A model generated the notes under the pieces. That model was not told where the DNA came from. It did not search any database and saw nothing but the letters and a program-made list of their open reading frames with translations. Positions 1-8,779 of a DNA stretch of 64,000 bases are shown piece by piece. Source of the stretch: Paenibacillus polygoni (GTDB lineage: Bacteria; Bacillota; Bacilli; Paenibacillales; Paenibacillaceae); assembly GCF_030263935.1 (NCBI RefSeq), contig NZ_CP127162.1:939501-1003500 (forward strand), given 5' to 3'. A program made the position numbers and the translations under genes. The stretch's first letter is position 1. Each line of letters begins with the position of its first letter.

Positions 1-161
1 TCTTTCCGTGCGGCAGTTGATAGATTCTCGGGGGACATCTCGCCGGATACAGCGTAGATTTGTACGCCTTCTGCACCAACTTCTTTTGACTTCCTCAGCC
101 CCTCTCGAAGACCCGCTTGGAAACTGTCAGAGATAACCCCGATTTTATTAGGTAAGGACAA
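1..161 (-). CDS. Sugar phosphate isomerase/epimerase, N-terminal part (cut by window edge)
   Basis: This is the first 53 or so codons of a leftward gene that runs off the window. The start is TTG at 161-159, with AGGAGG seven bases upstream. The protein begins SLPNKIGVISDSF and continues LREGLRKSKEVGAEGVQIYA, the first strand and helix of an AP-endonuclease-2/xylose-isomerase-like TIM barrel as found in sugar phosphate isomerases/epimerases. It is the third gene of the leftward operon after the oxidoreductase and the full-length isomerase, 53 bases from the latter. The substrate cannot be told from this fragment. The family call is an inference from the visible N-terminus and the neighbours. 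Confidence 0.7.
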   Translation of the reverse strand, partial: MSLPNKIGVISDSFQAGLREGLRKSKEVGAEGVQIYAVSGEMSPENLSTAARK

Positions 162-214
162 GATTATACCTCCTTATTCACTGTGTGAATGGTAGTTTTC
201 AGAAATACATTACC

Positions 215-1072
215 CTAAGCTTCATCCCAAAACCTTCTTACGTTACTTAGACCATTACGAGCCCCGAACGTGCAGTCTTCCAGACCTTCAAACTCAAGAC
301 TTATATAACCGTCATAACCAGAAGATTTAATAACCCGAATGATGTCGCGCAGCGGAATGTCACCTTGACCCGCCACTGCTCCGCGCAGATAGTTACCGGC
401 AGTGGATCTAAAAAATCCTTCGCCTGGATTCTCCCCGGCAGGGCGAACATAAAAATCTTTAATATGCACTATGGATGCATAAGGAAGGTTATTCTTCACA
501 CCCGCAAGCGGCGGCTCATCTGCACATAGGAAGTTACCTACATCGAGTGTCGTTTTGAAGTTGGGCATATTCACTGCGTGAATCAGAGCCTGAATCCGGT
601 CACTGTGCTGAATGAAATAACCGTGATTCTCTACACTTGTGGTAATGCCATACGTACCAGCGTATTCTGCAATCTCCCGGCAAGCGGCAGCAAGCCGGTC
701 TATATTTGCATTGAAATGGGCGATAGATACATCGGGAGAGGAAGCTACATCATGACGCATCAACTTCACGCCGAGCCTGTTTGCAATATCGACTTCTTTT
801 TTTACGCGTGCAATCTCTTGCTGGCAGGCTTCTTCGCTGTCTACAAGGAAATTGGCCCCGATCGCATAGTTGGATATTTCAAGACCGCGCTCTGCGGCTT
901 TTGTTACGATCAGATCAATCAGCTCAGGCTGTTCGGTCAGGTTATAGCCAAGCGGTACAATTTCTATATGTTCTCCGCCATGATCCGCTGTAAAATCAAC
1001 GACATCTGCAATCGTCATCGTTCCTTTGTTCAGCGCTTGATACAAGCTGTAGGAACTAAGTCCAAGTTTCAT
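215..1072 (-). CDS. Sugar phosphate isomerase/epimerase (TIM barrel)
   Basis: A 285-residue protein of the usual family length. It starts MKLGLSSYSLYQAL and carries the expected barrel landmarks: EHIEIVP near residue 35, SVENHGYF near 145, TLDVGNFLC near 175, VHIKDFYV near 203 and YISLEFEGLED near 260. The Glu, Asp, His and Glu in these segments are the positions that bind the divalent metal in the xylose-isomerase-like family. These enzymes interconvert keto/aldose sugars or cyclitol intermediates in the cytosol. The ATG overlaps the stop of the upstream oxidoreductase by four bases, so the two are translationally coupled. The exact substrate is unknown; an inositol or plant-sugar derivative is a guess from the neighbouring dehydrogenase. 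Confidence 0.85.
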   Translation of the reverse strand: MKLGLSSYSLYQALNKGTMTIADVVDFTADHGGEHIEIVPLGYNLTEQPELIDLIVTKAAERGLEISNYAIGANFLVDSEEACQQEIARVKKEVDIANRLGVKLMRHDVASSPDVSIAHFNANIDRLAAACREIAEYAGTYGITTSVENHGYFIQHSDRIQALIHAVNMPNFKTTLDVGNFLCADEPPLAGVKNNLPYASIVHIKDFYVRPAGENPGEGFFRSTAGNYLRGAVAGQGDIPLRDIIRVIKSSGYDGYISLEFEGLEDCTFGARNGLSNVRRFWDEA

Positions 1073-2133
1073 AGGTATACTTCCTTTCCTGTACTTGCGG
1101 ATTCATAAATACCACGAAGAATTTTCATGACTTCTACGCCGTCTTCCACAGGGCTGATCGGCCGTTTACCTGTCTGAACGCATTCTACAAAATGATCGAT
1201 CTCTGCTTGGAATGCTTTTTCAAATTGGAATCCTTTGCTGTCGGTTTGCGGGCTGATGTTGATAATTGTGTCATGCTTCTCCGTAACGATGACGACTTCT
1301 GGATCGATCTCAAAGCCGCCTTTTTCACCATATAGTTTCACTGAACCTTCATTTTCCTTTGCGTGAAGAGTGAAACTCACATCGATCATCAGGGTAGCAC
1401 CGTTCTCAAAACGAATGAGTGCATTTGCTAAATCTTCTACATCATTATCTTGCTGGTCCGGGTTATAGTCGGCTGCTTTATAGGAAGAGAGATTTTTGAT
1501 ATTAGAGCGATCTCCAAGCTTACGGTAGGTATTGCCTGTAACCGATTTCACTTTTGGTCTGCCCATCATATACCAGCAGAGGTCAATCACGTGGACACCG
1601 ATATCAATGAGCGGTCCGCCGCCGGAACGTCTTGAATCCGAGAACCAGCCGCCTGGGTTGCCGAGTCTGCGAATGTAAGATGCTTTGGCATAATAGATTT
1701 CACCAAATTCGCCATTATCGATAAAAGAGCGAAGCATCTGTGCATTCGGATCATAACGGCGAACGAAACCGACCTGCAGAATCTTACCCGATTCTTGTAC
1801 TGCTTGTTGAATCTTATAAGCTTCTTCTACGGTACGGCAAAGTGGTTTCTCCACCAGCACGTGCTTACCTGCTTTTAGAGCTGCAATGGCGATCTCCGCA
1901 TGAGTATCATTCCATGTACAAATACTGACGGCATCGATTTCTTCATTAGCAAGCAGTTCATTGTAATCACTATAGGCATATAGTGCTTCGTATTTGTCAG
2001 CGGTTTGTTTGGCCCTATCGGCATTCATATCGCATACCGCATGAAGAACCGTATTTGGATTGTTTTTGTAAGGTGTTAGATGATATTGTGAGATGCTCCC
2101 AGCACCAATTACGCCAATTTTAAGAGTTGTCAT
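1069..2133 (-). CDS. Gfo/Idh/MocA family oxidoreductase
   Basis: A 354-residue NAD(P)-dependent sugar or inositol dehydrogenase. The N-terminal Rossmann fold has IGVIGAGSISQYHL at residues 6-19, followed by HVLVEKPLCRT near 90, the conserved EKP motif whose lysine is the family's catalytic residue. The C-terminal part has GGGPLIDIGVHVIDLCWYM near residue 172, with the DxGxHxxD signature. It is the first gene of the leftward operon, with two isomerase/epimerase genes following, so the set probably oxidises and isomerises one sugar or cyclitol. The start ATG lies 13 bases after AGGGAG, a rather long spacing. Regulation by the divergent AraC-type gene is likely from the arrangement. The substrate is not determinable here. 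Confidence 0.88.
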   Translation of the reverse strand: MTTLKIGVIGAGSISQYHLTPYKNNPNTVLHAVCDMNADRAKQTADKYEALYAYSDYNELLANEEIDAVSICTWNDTHAEIAIAALKAGKHVLVEKPLCRTVEEAYKIQQAVQESGKILQVGFVRRYDPNAQMLRSFIDNGEFGEIYYAKASYIRRLGNPGGWFSDSRRSGGGPLIDIGVHVIDLCWYMMGRPKVKSVTGNTYRKLGDRSNIKNLSSYKAADYNPDQQDNDVEDLANALIRFENGATLMIDVSFTLHAKENEGSVKLYGEKGGFEIDPEVVIVTEKHDTIINISPQTDSKGFQFEKAFQAEIDHFVECVQTGKRPISPVEDGVEVMKILRGIYESASTGKEVYL

Positions 2134-2158
2134 ATGTAAATTTGTGCTCCCTTCAATT

Positions 2159-2226
2159 TCTAGAATAGGATATACTAGACAACAGAAGTGTAAGGATTAT
2201 CCCCTTTGTTTTCTATCATCTAGAAT
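2159..2226. promoter_or_regulatory. Divergent control region with TCTAGAAT direct repeat
   Basis: The octamer TCTAGAAT occurs at 2159-2166 and again at 2219-2226, exactly 60 bases apart, between the leftward catabolic operon and the rightward AraC-type gene. Spaced direct repeats are typical of AraC-family operators, so these may be binding sites for the adjacent regulator. This is inference; no promoter hexamers were assigned with confidence. Confidence 0.35.
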
Positions 2227-2316
2227 TACCTTTATTGTAGGGAGACCCTGCGGGGAAAGCCATGTAGAGCGTTGCTGATTATTTGAACAAATGTGCGGTG
2301 AGTGGAGGGATGGCCC

Positions 2317-3195
2317 ATGCATAGAGACGCTGCTTTACGGGAACCGATGGATATGCCTGATCCGCAGTTTCCACTGAAGCTTCATTATTGTGAGTCAACT
2401 GAAAAAGGGCAAATTTTATTTCATCCTCATTTTCATGAACATATGGAAATTTTATATTTTGCAAAAGGCGAAGCCATTATCGAATGCAATTCGGAGCAAA
2501 CACGAGCCAAAGAAGGGGACCTGATCGTCCTTAATAGTAATGACCTGCACCACGGAATCAATGTATCGGGCCACGTACTGTATAATGCGCTCATCACGGA
2601 TCTGTCTCTACTACAAAGTCCATCGCCGGATGCAGTGGGGACGAAGTTCATTACTCCAATGACCCAGAATAATGTCATGTTCAAAAACCACATTCCAGAT
2701 GATTCGGAACTTCGCACCGCATTTGAACAAATTCTTCAAGAATTCCAGAGGAAAGAACTTGGATATGAAATGGCCATTAAATCGTGTATGTACCGGATGC
2801 TGACCCTATTGTTCCGTAGACATATAGCAGAGTACATGCCGAGTGCTGAGTATAATAGCCGCACCAAAAATTTAACGAGATTTGCTCCTATTTTTAAATA
2901 CATCGAGGAACATTACTTGGAGGAACTATCAGTGGAGCTGCTGGCTCATAAGGCAGGGTTATCCCGGTTTCATTTCAGCCGCTTATTCAGTGAACTGACG
3001 AACAAGACAGTGACCGAGTATATCAATCAGTTCCGAATCAATAAGTCGGAATATCTGCTTCGCAATACAGAAATGACCATATCAGAGGTGGCGCTTGCTT
3101 CAGGATATAATGATATTTCTTACTTCAGCCGGACATTTAAGAAGTATAAACAAGTACCGCCTTCTTTCATCCGAACCTCCATCAAAAGCGAATAA
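2317..3195 (+). CDS. AraC-family transcriptional regulator with cupin sensor domain
   Basis: A 292-residue cytosolic regulator. The N-terminal half is a cupin-type sugar-sensing domain, with HPHFHEHMEILYF near residue 30 and EGDLIVLNSNDLHHG near 65. The C-terminal 100 residues are two helix-turn-helix motifs of the AraC/XylS type, seen in LAHKAGLSRFHFSRLF and in ISEVALASGYNDISYFSRTF. A GTG at 2302 gives a longer frame, but GGAGG at 2304-2308 sits eight bases before the ATG at 2317, so that start is preferred. It is transcribed divergently from the oxidoreductase/isomerase operon and is probably its activator. Confidence 0.88.
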   Translation: MHRDAALREPMDMPDPQFPLKLHYCESTEKGQILFHPHFHEHMEILYFAKGEAIIECNSEQTRAKEGDLIVLNSNDLHHGINVSGHVLYNALITDLSLLQSPSPDAVGTKFITPMTQNNVMFKNHIPDDSELRTAFEQILQEFQRKELGYEMAIKSCMYRMLTLLFRRHIAEYMPSAEYNSRTKNLTRFAPIFKYIEEHYLEELSVELLAHKAGLSRFHFSRLFSELTNKTVTEYINQFRINKSEYLLRNTEMTISEVALASGYNDISYFSRTFKKYKQVPPSFIRTSIKSE

Positions 3196-3477
3196 TGGAA
3201 GCATATGGGGCTGTAAAAGTTCGGGATTAACCTTAATTTTTTTGTGAAATAGTTGACTTCTTTTGTTATATTTAATATTCTTGTTATTGTCCTTTTACAA
3301 AGTGTAGACAGGATAAAGGAATGAATTATCAATACAATAATGATTTACACTTCAGTCATTCGTAACTTACATCCTACTTACGAATATAGGAGCTTATATT
3401 TTCTCATCCTATATGAAGAATTAGGATTTTTTGCTTTGATTCGAATGATAATACAAGTCATGGAGGCACAGCTTCAG

Positions 3478-4776
3478 ATGGAAAAATGGTTTAAATTAAA
3501 AGAACGAGGAACGACCATCCCGACAGAGATCATTGCGGGGCTCACGACCTTCTTTACAATGGTTTACATCGTCATTGTGAATCCGGGTATGCTCAGCAGT
3601 ACAGGAATGGATTTCAACGGTGTATTCATTGCTACCGTGCTCGCAAGTATCATTGGCACACTCATTATGGGACTTGGTGCGAATTATCCAATCGTCATTG
3701 CGCCGGGAATGGGACTTAACGCGTTTTTCGCATACAGTGTCGTAGCAGGATATGGAGTTTCTTGGCAGGTAGCACTTGGTGCAGTATTCATTGCCGGAAT
3801 GCTCTTTGTTATTTTGTCACTAACTTCCTTTAGATATATGCTGCTAGATGCCATACCGGGCAGCCTCAAACATGCCATAACGGCAGGGATCGGACTTTTT
3901 ATTACTACGGTTGGACTTCAAAATGCAGGAATTATTGTTGCCTCCGAATCGAATCTAATTGCACTAGGTAATTTATCAGATCCAATGACCATGCTTACGA
4001 TTATTGGACTACTCATTACCGTGGTGCTTATGTCATATAACGTAAAAGGATACTTATTTATTGGGATGGTGGTTACGGCCATTATTGCGTGGTTTATGGG
4101 ATTGCTTCAGATGCCAGAATCCATCGTATCGATGCCAACAGGGCTGTCATCAACCGCTTTCCAACTTGATATCGCAGGTGTATTCTCCAGTGGACTTTAC
4201 ACCGTTATCTTTACTTTCTTACTAATTACTTTGTTTGATACAACAGGCACCATGCTTGGGGTAGCAGAGAAGGCGGGCCTTATCAAAGAGGGTAAATTCC
4301 CACGTTCACGCGGAGCACTTCTGGCGGATGCGGTAGGTACAACATCAGGAGCTTTGCTCGGTACAAGCCCGACATCAGCTTATATTGAATCCAGCACAGG
4401 GGTAGCAGCAGGCGGCCGTACGGGTCTTACTGCAGTAGTGGTAAGTATCCTGCTTGCACTGACCTTGTTCTTCTCGCCGCTGATCGGTGTATTATCCGGC
4501 ATTTCCGCAATTACCGCTCCGGCGCTTATTATTGTAGGTTACTTTATGATTAATGCAATCAGCCAGGTTAAATGGTCTGATGTGGAGGAAGCTTTCCCGG
4601 CATTTCTCATCATTATTCTCACTCCGCTTACACACAGTATTGCAACAGGGATCGGCGTAGGATTTATTTTCTACCCTCTGCTGAAACTGCTGCGCGGGAA
4701 AGGGAAAGATGTACATCCGATCTTCTATGTTTTTGCAATTTTGTTCTTTATCCAGCTCGTGTTCCTCGAACACTAG
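3478..4776 (+). CDS. NCS2-family purine permease (PbuG/PbuO-like)
   Basis: A polytopic inner-membrane transporter of about 432 residues from this start, the normal length for the AzgA/PbuG branch that imports guanine, hypoxanthine or adenine. Landmarks are TEIIAGLTTFFTMVYIVIVN at the N-terminus, VIAPGMGLNAFFAY near residue 75, TLFDTTGTMLGVAEKAGL near 255 and LLGTSPTSAYIESSTGVAAG near 295. The glutamate-containing stretches match purine-binding segments of the family. An open frame extends back to 3340, but GGAGG at 3462-3466 fits a start at 3478; ATG 3460 is possible. No purine riboswitch was seen upstream. Which purine is carried is unknown. Confidence 0.88.
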   Translation: MEKWFKLKERGTTIPTEIIAGLTTFFTMVYIVIVNPGMLSSTGMDFNGVFIATVLASIIGTLIMGLGANYPIVIAPGMGLNAFFAYSVVAGYGVSWQVALGAVFIAGMLFVILSLTSFRYMLLDAIPGSLKHAITAGIGLFITTVGLQNAGIIVASESNLIALGNLSDPMTMLTIIGLLITVVLMSYNVKGYLFIGMVVTAIIAWFMGLLQMPESIVSMPTGLSSTAFQLDIAGVFSSGLYTVIFTFLLITLFDTTGTMLGVAEKAGLIKEGKFPRSRGALLADAVGTTSGALLGTSPTSAYIESSTGVAAGGRTGLTAVVVSILLALTLFFSPLIGVLSGISAITAPALIIVGYFMINAISQVKWSDVEEAFPAFLIIILTPLTHSIATGIGVGFIFYPLLKLLRGKGKDVHPIFYVFAILFFIQLVFLEH

Positions 4777-4811
4777 AACTTTCGAGTTGTTTTACTAGAA
4801 TATAGCTACTC

Positions 4812-4866
4812 AAACCCTTAGACCACGTAATGAGAATTACGATGATCTAAGGGTTTTGTTTTTAGT
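4812..4866 (+). terminator. Intrinsic terminator after the purine permease
   Basis: AAACCCTTAGA pairs with TCTAAGGGTTT around an inner CGTAAT/ATTACG stem, and a T-rich tract follows. Confidence 0.85.
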
Positions 4867-4969
4867 TACATAGGCATAATTAAATACATAACTAAAGAGA
4901 TTTGAAATTAATTCCACTAATTAACATATGAAATGGTCACCAATTCGCAGGGTAGTGAAGAATGTATGG

Positions 4970-5000
4970 ATATGTTATTCTTTTTGGGAAGCGCTTCCAA
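4970..5000 (+). promoter_or_regulatory. CRE-like palindrome and possible -10 upstream of the first cellulase
   Basis: ATATGTTAT at 4970-4978 is followed eight bases later by the palindrome GGAAGCGCTTCC at 4987-4998. On the reverse strand TGGAAGCGCTTCCC matches the CcpA site consensus TGNAANCGNWNNCA at all but the last base. A LacI-family cellulase repressor is the alternative binder. The second cellulase gene has the same layout. Role inferred from consensus and position. Confidence 0.6.
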
Positions 5001-5030
5001 GATATGTGTAACCAAAGGAGATGTATAAGG

Positions 5031-6740
5031 TTGAATCGAAAATGGAAATCTACGCTTACGCTTTCTCTGGCTTTTGCACTCGTTCTCTCCCTGTTTTCTT
5101 CTACCTTGAGCCCTACACAAGCTGACGCAGCAAAAGGCAACAAATCTAAGCTTCAATCTTACGTAAACGATATGCAGCCAGGATGGAATCTTGGAAACTC
5201 TCTGGATGCAGTAGGTGCAGATGAGACGGCTTGGGGCAATCCACGCATCACGAAAGAATTAATTCAGAATATTGCAGATGAAGGATATAAAAGTATTCGA
5301 ATTCCAGTGACCTGGGATTCCCATATCGGAGCAGCGCCAGACTATACCGTGGACCCTGCTTATCTGAACCGTGTTCAGGAAGTAGTCCAGTGGGCTCTTG
5401 ATGAAGGGCTGTATGTCATGATTAACGTTCATCACGATTCTTGGGTCTGGATCAGCCATATGGAGAAAAAACATGACGAAGTGCTTGCTAGATATAATGC
5501 GATCTGGACGCAAGTTGCCGACCACTTTAAGAATCAGTCTAACAAGGTGATGTTTGAAAGTGTGAACGAACCTCGCTTTACGGACGGCGGAACAACGGAT
5601 GAAGCCAAACAGTTAGACATGCTCAAAGAGCTGAATTTATCTTTTCATAAAATAGTTCGTGAATCCGGCGGGATCAACGCCACTCGTCCGCTCGTATTAT
5701 CTACACTTGAAGCATCCCCGTCACAAGAACGTATGGACGAGCTTTATCGTACCATTACTACACTGAACGATGAGAACATCATCGCAACCGTTCATTACTA
5801 TGGCTACTGGCCGTTTAGTGTGAACATTGCCGGTTATACTCGTTTTGAAAAAGATACAAAAAATGATATCGATCAAACTTTTAATAACGTCTACAACACC
5901 TTTGTTGCCCAAGGTATACCGGTAATTTTAGGTGAGTACGGGCTGCTTGGTTTTGACCAAAGTACCAATACGATTGAACAAGGTGAAAAACTGAAGTTCT
6001 TTGAATACCTTACACATGTTCTAAAAGAAAAGAATATTACCCATATGCTGTGGGATAACGGACAGCACTTTAGCAGAACGGAATTCAAATGGTCTGATCA
6101 GGACCTGTTTGACATGATGAAAGCAGGACGGAAGACACGCTCGGCTACCGCTGAGACGGATCTTATTTTTGTGGAAAAAGGCACTAATGGGCAGGATCAG
6201 CAGATCCAACTGAACTTAAACGGCAATCGGTTAACGAAACTGAGTGTGAATGGAAAGAATCTGAAAAAAGAGAAAGAATATGTCCTTTCTGGCGAGAAAC
6301 TTATCATTAAAGCAGCGAAATTAGCAGAACTGACAGCTTCAGGCGAGTATGGGGTAAATGCTGTAATTACTGCGGAGTTCAATAAAGGGGCAGACTGGAA
6401 GTTCAGTGTGATCACAAACAGTAAACCTGAGCTGCAGAATGCACAAGGAACAACGGACAATTTTGCAATTCCGGTTCGATTTAACGGAGATCTGCTTGCT
6501 ACCATGGAAGCAGTGTATGTAAATGGAGGAAACGCAGGTCCACAGAATTGGACTTCTTTTAAGGAATTTGAATACACATTCAGCCCTTCTTATGAGGATG
6601 GAAAAATTACGCTGAAACCTAATTTCTTTAACGAAGTGAAAGATGGAGAAGTGATTTTGAAATTCCATTTCTGGAGCGGAGAGATCCTTTCTTACAAACT
6701 CCATAAGAGCGGGACTACGATTACAGGCACTGTAATGTAA
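5031..6740 (+). CDS. Secreted GH5 endoglucanase with X2 and CBM46 modules (copy 1)
   Basis: A 569-residue secreted beta-1,4-glucanase. A signal peptide (NRKWKSTLTLSLAFALVLSL, ending near ADA) is followed by a GH5 barrel to about residue 370. The acid/base is Glu180 in SVNEPRF and the nucleophile is Glu302 in ILGEYGLLGF; MINVHHDSW lies between strands. Then come a CBM_X2/Ig-like module (about 376-465) and a C-terminal CBM46-like module rich in aromatics (QNWTSFKEFEY, FHFWSGE). This GH5-Ig-CBM46 order is that of the Bacillus halodurans Cel5B type. The start is TTG at 5031 after AAAGGAG; an upstream in-frame ATG at 4962 would place the operator inside the gene and is rejected. Substrate could be cellulose, xyloglucan or mixed-linkage glucan. 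Confidence 0.9.
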   Translation: MNRKWKSTLTLSLAFALVLSLFSSTLSPTQADAAKGNKSKLQSYVNDMQPGWNLGNSLDAVGADETAWGNPRITKELIQNIADEGYKSIRIPVTWDSHIGAAPDYTVDPAYLNRVQEVVQWALDEGLYVMINVHHDSWVWISHMEKKHDEVLARYNAIWTQVADHFKNQSNKVMFESVNEPRFTDGGTTDEAKQLDMLKELNLSFHKIVRESGGINATRPLVLSTLEASPSQERMDELYRTITTLNDENIIATVHYYGYWPFSVNIAGYTRFEKDTKNDIDQTFNNVYNTFVAQGIPVILGEYGLLGFDQSTNTIEQGEKLKFFEYLTHVLKEKNITHMLWDNGQHFSRTEFKWSDQDLFDMMKAGRKTRSATAETDLIFVEKGTNGQDQQIQLNLNGNRLTKLSVNGKNLKKEKEYVLSGEKLIIKAAKLAELTASGEYGVNAVITAEFNKGADWKFSVITNSKPELQNAQGTTDNFAIPVRFNGDLLATMEAVYVNGGNAGPQNWTSFKEFEYTFSPSYEDGKITLKPNFFNEVKDGEVILKFHFWSGEILSYKLHKSGTTITGTVM

Positions 6741-6782
6741 TACAAAGCAGGACTTATAGCAGGCTAAATATTTTTAACAAAA

Positions 6783-6822
6783 GAGGGTCATACCGGGTCG
6801 GTCCGGAGGCCCTTTTTTTGTT
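6783..6822 (+). terminator. Terminator between the two cellulase genes
   Basis: GGGTC pairs with GGCCC around an inner CCGG/CCGG stem, and a run of seven T follows. The stem is imperfect. Confidence 0.7.
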
Positions 6823-6936
6823 TTTTTAGATAAGCACTAAGGCTCAAAATACAGATGCTTATGAACTAAATTCATAAAAATGTCGTAATATTACATGATT
6901 ATAGTGATAATTAACACGGTATTCAGCATTCGCTCT

Positions 6937-6969
6937 ATATGTTATGTTGTGTTAGTAAGCGCTTACAAA
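6937..6969 (+). promoter_or_regulatory. CRE-like palindrome and possible -10 upstream of the second cellulase
   Basis: ATATGTTAT at 6937-6945 precedes the palindrome GTAAGCGCTTAC at 6955-6966. On the reverse strand TGTAAGCGCTTACT fits the CcpA consensus except at the last base. Spacing and layout match the first cellulase gene, so both are probably repressed by preferred sugars. Confidence 0.65.
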
Positions 6970-6997
6970 TTTACAAACGAAAAGGAGATGTATAAGG

Positions 6998-8695
6998 TTG
7001 AATCGAAAATGGAAATCCAGTCTCATGTTATCTCTGGCATTTACTCTCGTCTTTTCCTTGTTTGCTTCTAGTTTGAAAATGGATAAGGTACAAGCAGCCA
7101 CGAGTATTCAGTCCTATGTAAGTGATATGCAGCCCGGATGGAACCTTGGAAACTCTTTGGATGCCATAGGTGCAGATGAGACTGCTTGGGGGAACCCGCG
7201 CATAACGAAAGAATTGATTCAGAAAATTGCAGCACAGGGGTACAAAAGTATTCGAATTCCAGTGACCTGGGATTCCCACATCGGAGCAGCACCGAATTAT
7301 ACGATAGAGGCTTCCTATCTAAACCGTGTTCAGGAAGTGACGCAGTGGGCTTTGGATGAAGGACTCTACGTCATGATTAACGTTCATCACGATTCTTGGG
7401 TCTGGATCAGCCATATGGAGAAAAATCATGATCAGGTTCTAGCCAAATACAATGCAATATGGACTCAAATTGCCGATCGTTTCAAAAATTCGTCGAACAA
7501 GCTAATGTTTGAAAGTGTGAATGAACCCCGGTTTACCGACGGCGGAACAACGGATGAGCAGAAGCAACTAAAGATGCTAGAAGAGCTGAATCTTTCATTC
7601 CATAAGATTATCCGTCAGTCTGGAGGGGGAAATGCGGTTCGTCCGCTCGTGTTATCAACACTTGAGGCATCACCAACTCAGGAGCGAATGAGTGCACTGT
7701 ACAGTACAATCTCCAAACTGAATGACACGAATATTATTGCGACAGTTCATTACTACGGCTTTTGGCCGTTTAGTGTAAACATTGCTGGATATACACGCTT
7801 TGAGACAGACTCCCAGAATGACATTAAACAAACTTTTGATAACGTTTATAACACTTTTGTTGCAAAAGGAATTCCTGTCATTGTAGGTGAGTATGGGCTC
7901 CTTGGTTTTGACAAAAATACGAATGTCATTGAACAAGGCGAAAAACTTAAGTTTTTTGAATATCTTACAAATTACTTAAAACAGAAAAACATTACACATA
8001 TGCTGTGGGATAATGGACAGCACTTCAGCAGAACGGCTTATACTTGGTCAGACCAAGATCTCTACAACACAATTAAAGCGGGAATCACAACACGTTCTTC
8101 CACAGCGGCATCTGATCTCATATTCGTGAAAAAAGGAGCGACAGTAGAGGACAAGCAAATTCAGCTGAGTCTTAACGGCAACACGCTTAGCGAACTGAGT
8201 GTGAATGGGCAAAAGCTGGTATCTGGTCAAGATTACACGCTCAGCGGCGAGCTTCTTACGATAAAAGCTAGCCAGTTAACGAAGCTGACTTCATCAGGGA
8301 ACTATGGGGTTAATGCCGTGATCAAAGCGAAGTTCAATAAGGGTGCAGACTGGAATTTCCGGGTGATCGTGAACGCAAAACCTCAGCTGCAAAATAAACA
8401 AGGAACAATGAGTGATTTTGCCATTCCTACTGCTTTTAACGGCGATCTGCTTGCTACCATGGAAGCGGTCTATACGAGTGGAGGAAACGCAGGTCCGCAG
8501 AACTGGACTTCCTATAAGGAGTTCGAATATACATTCAGTCCTTCTTATGATTCTGGAAAAATCACACTCAAACCCGATTTCTTCAATGAAGTAAATGACG
8601 GAGAAGTGATTCTAAAATTCCATTTCTGGAGCGGAGAGGTTATCTCTTATAAAATCAAAAAAAGCGGAACAAGTATTACAGGGACGGTAATGTAA
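6998..8695 (+). CDS. Secreted GH5 endoglucanase with X2 and CBM46 modules (copy 2)
   Basis: A 565-residue paralogue of the upstream enzyme with the same plan: signal peptide to about residue 34, GH5 barrel to about 365 (acid/base Glu176 in SVNEPRF, nucleophile Glu298 in IVGEYGLLGF), X2/Ig-like module from about 372 and CBM46-like module from about 465. The TTG start sits in AAGGAGATGTATAAGG-TTG, a leader shared with copy 1. The two proteins can be aligned end to end almost without gaps, differing mostly by conservative changes, which points to a local tandem duplication. Divergence is higher in the linkers and X2 module than around the active site. Each gene has its own operator and terminator, so they need not be co-transcribed. 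Confidence 0.9.
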   Translation: MNRKWKSSLMLSLAFTLVFSLFASSLKMDKVQAATSIQSYVSDMQPGWNLGNSLDAIGADETAWGNPRITKELIQKIAAQGYKSIRIPVTWDSHIGAAPNYTIEASYLNRVQEVTQWALDEGLYVMINVHHDSWVWISHMEKNHDQVLAKYNAIWTQIADRFKNSSNKLMFESVNEPRFTDGGTTDEQKQLKMLEELNLSFHKIIRQSGGGNAVRPLVLSTLEASPTQERMSALYSTISKLNDTNIIATVHYYGFWPFSVNIAGYTRFETDSQNDIKQTFDNVYNTFVAKGIPVIVGEYGLLGFDKNTNVIEQGEKLKFFEYLTNYLKQKNITHMLWDNGQHFSRTAYTWSDQDLYNTIKAGITTRSSTAASDLIFVKKGATVEDKQIQLSLNGNTLSELSVNGQKLVSGQDYTLSGELLTIKASQLTKLTSSGNYGVNAVIKAKFNKGADWNFRVIVNAKPQLQNKQGTMSDFAIPTAFNGDLLATMEAVYTSGGNAGPQNWTSYKEFEYTFSPSYDSGKITLKPDFFNEVNDGEVILKFHFWSGEVISYKIKKSGTSITGTVM

Positions 8696-8705
8696 CTATA
8701 GGTAT

Positions 8706-8779
8706 GCAGTAACAGATATAACAAAAAGTACGCGCAGTAACAGATATAACAAAAAATGCGCAGTAACAGAAAAAACAAA
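8706..8779 (+). repeat. Three tandem copies of a 22-base repeat after cellulase copy 2
   Basis: The unit GCAGTAACAGATATAACAAA plus AA occurs at 8706-8727 and 8734-8755, and a shortened third copy lies at 8760-8779. Spacers are six and four bases. The array lies between the cellulase stop codon and its terminator, so it would be in the 3' untranslated RNA. Function unknown. Confidence 0.8.

Noticed and set aside
578..1108. 176-codon plus-strand frame
   Set aside because: Lies entirely antisense to the isomerase gene, whose protein is clearly recognisable.
2279..2464. Reverse-strand frame over the start of the AraC gene
   Set aside because: Shadow of the real gene; no domain or ribosome site.
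3196..3477. Possible purine riboswitch upstream of the NCS2 permease
   Set aside because: None of the conserved purine-riboswitch core segments or the expected loop sequences could be found.
4962..5030. ATG start 23 codons upstream of cellulase copy 1
   Set aside because: It would place the operator palindrome in coding sequence, adds residues unlike a signal peptide, and copy 2 has no equivalent; the shared TTG start is better.
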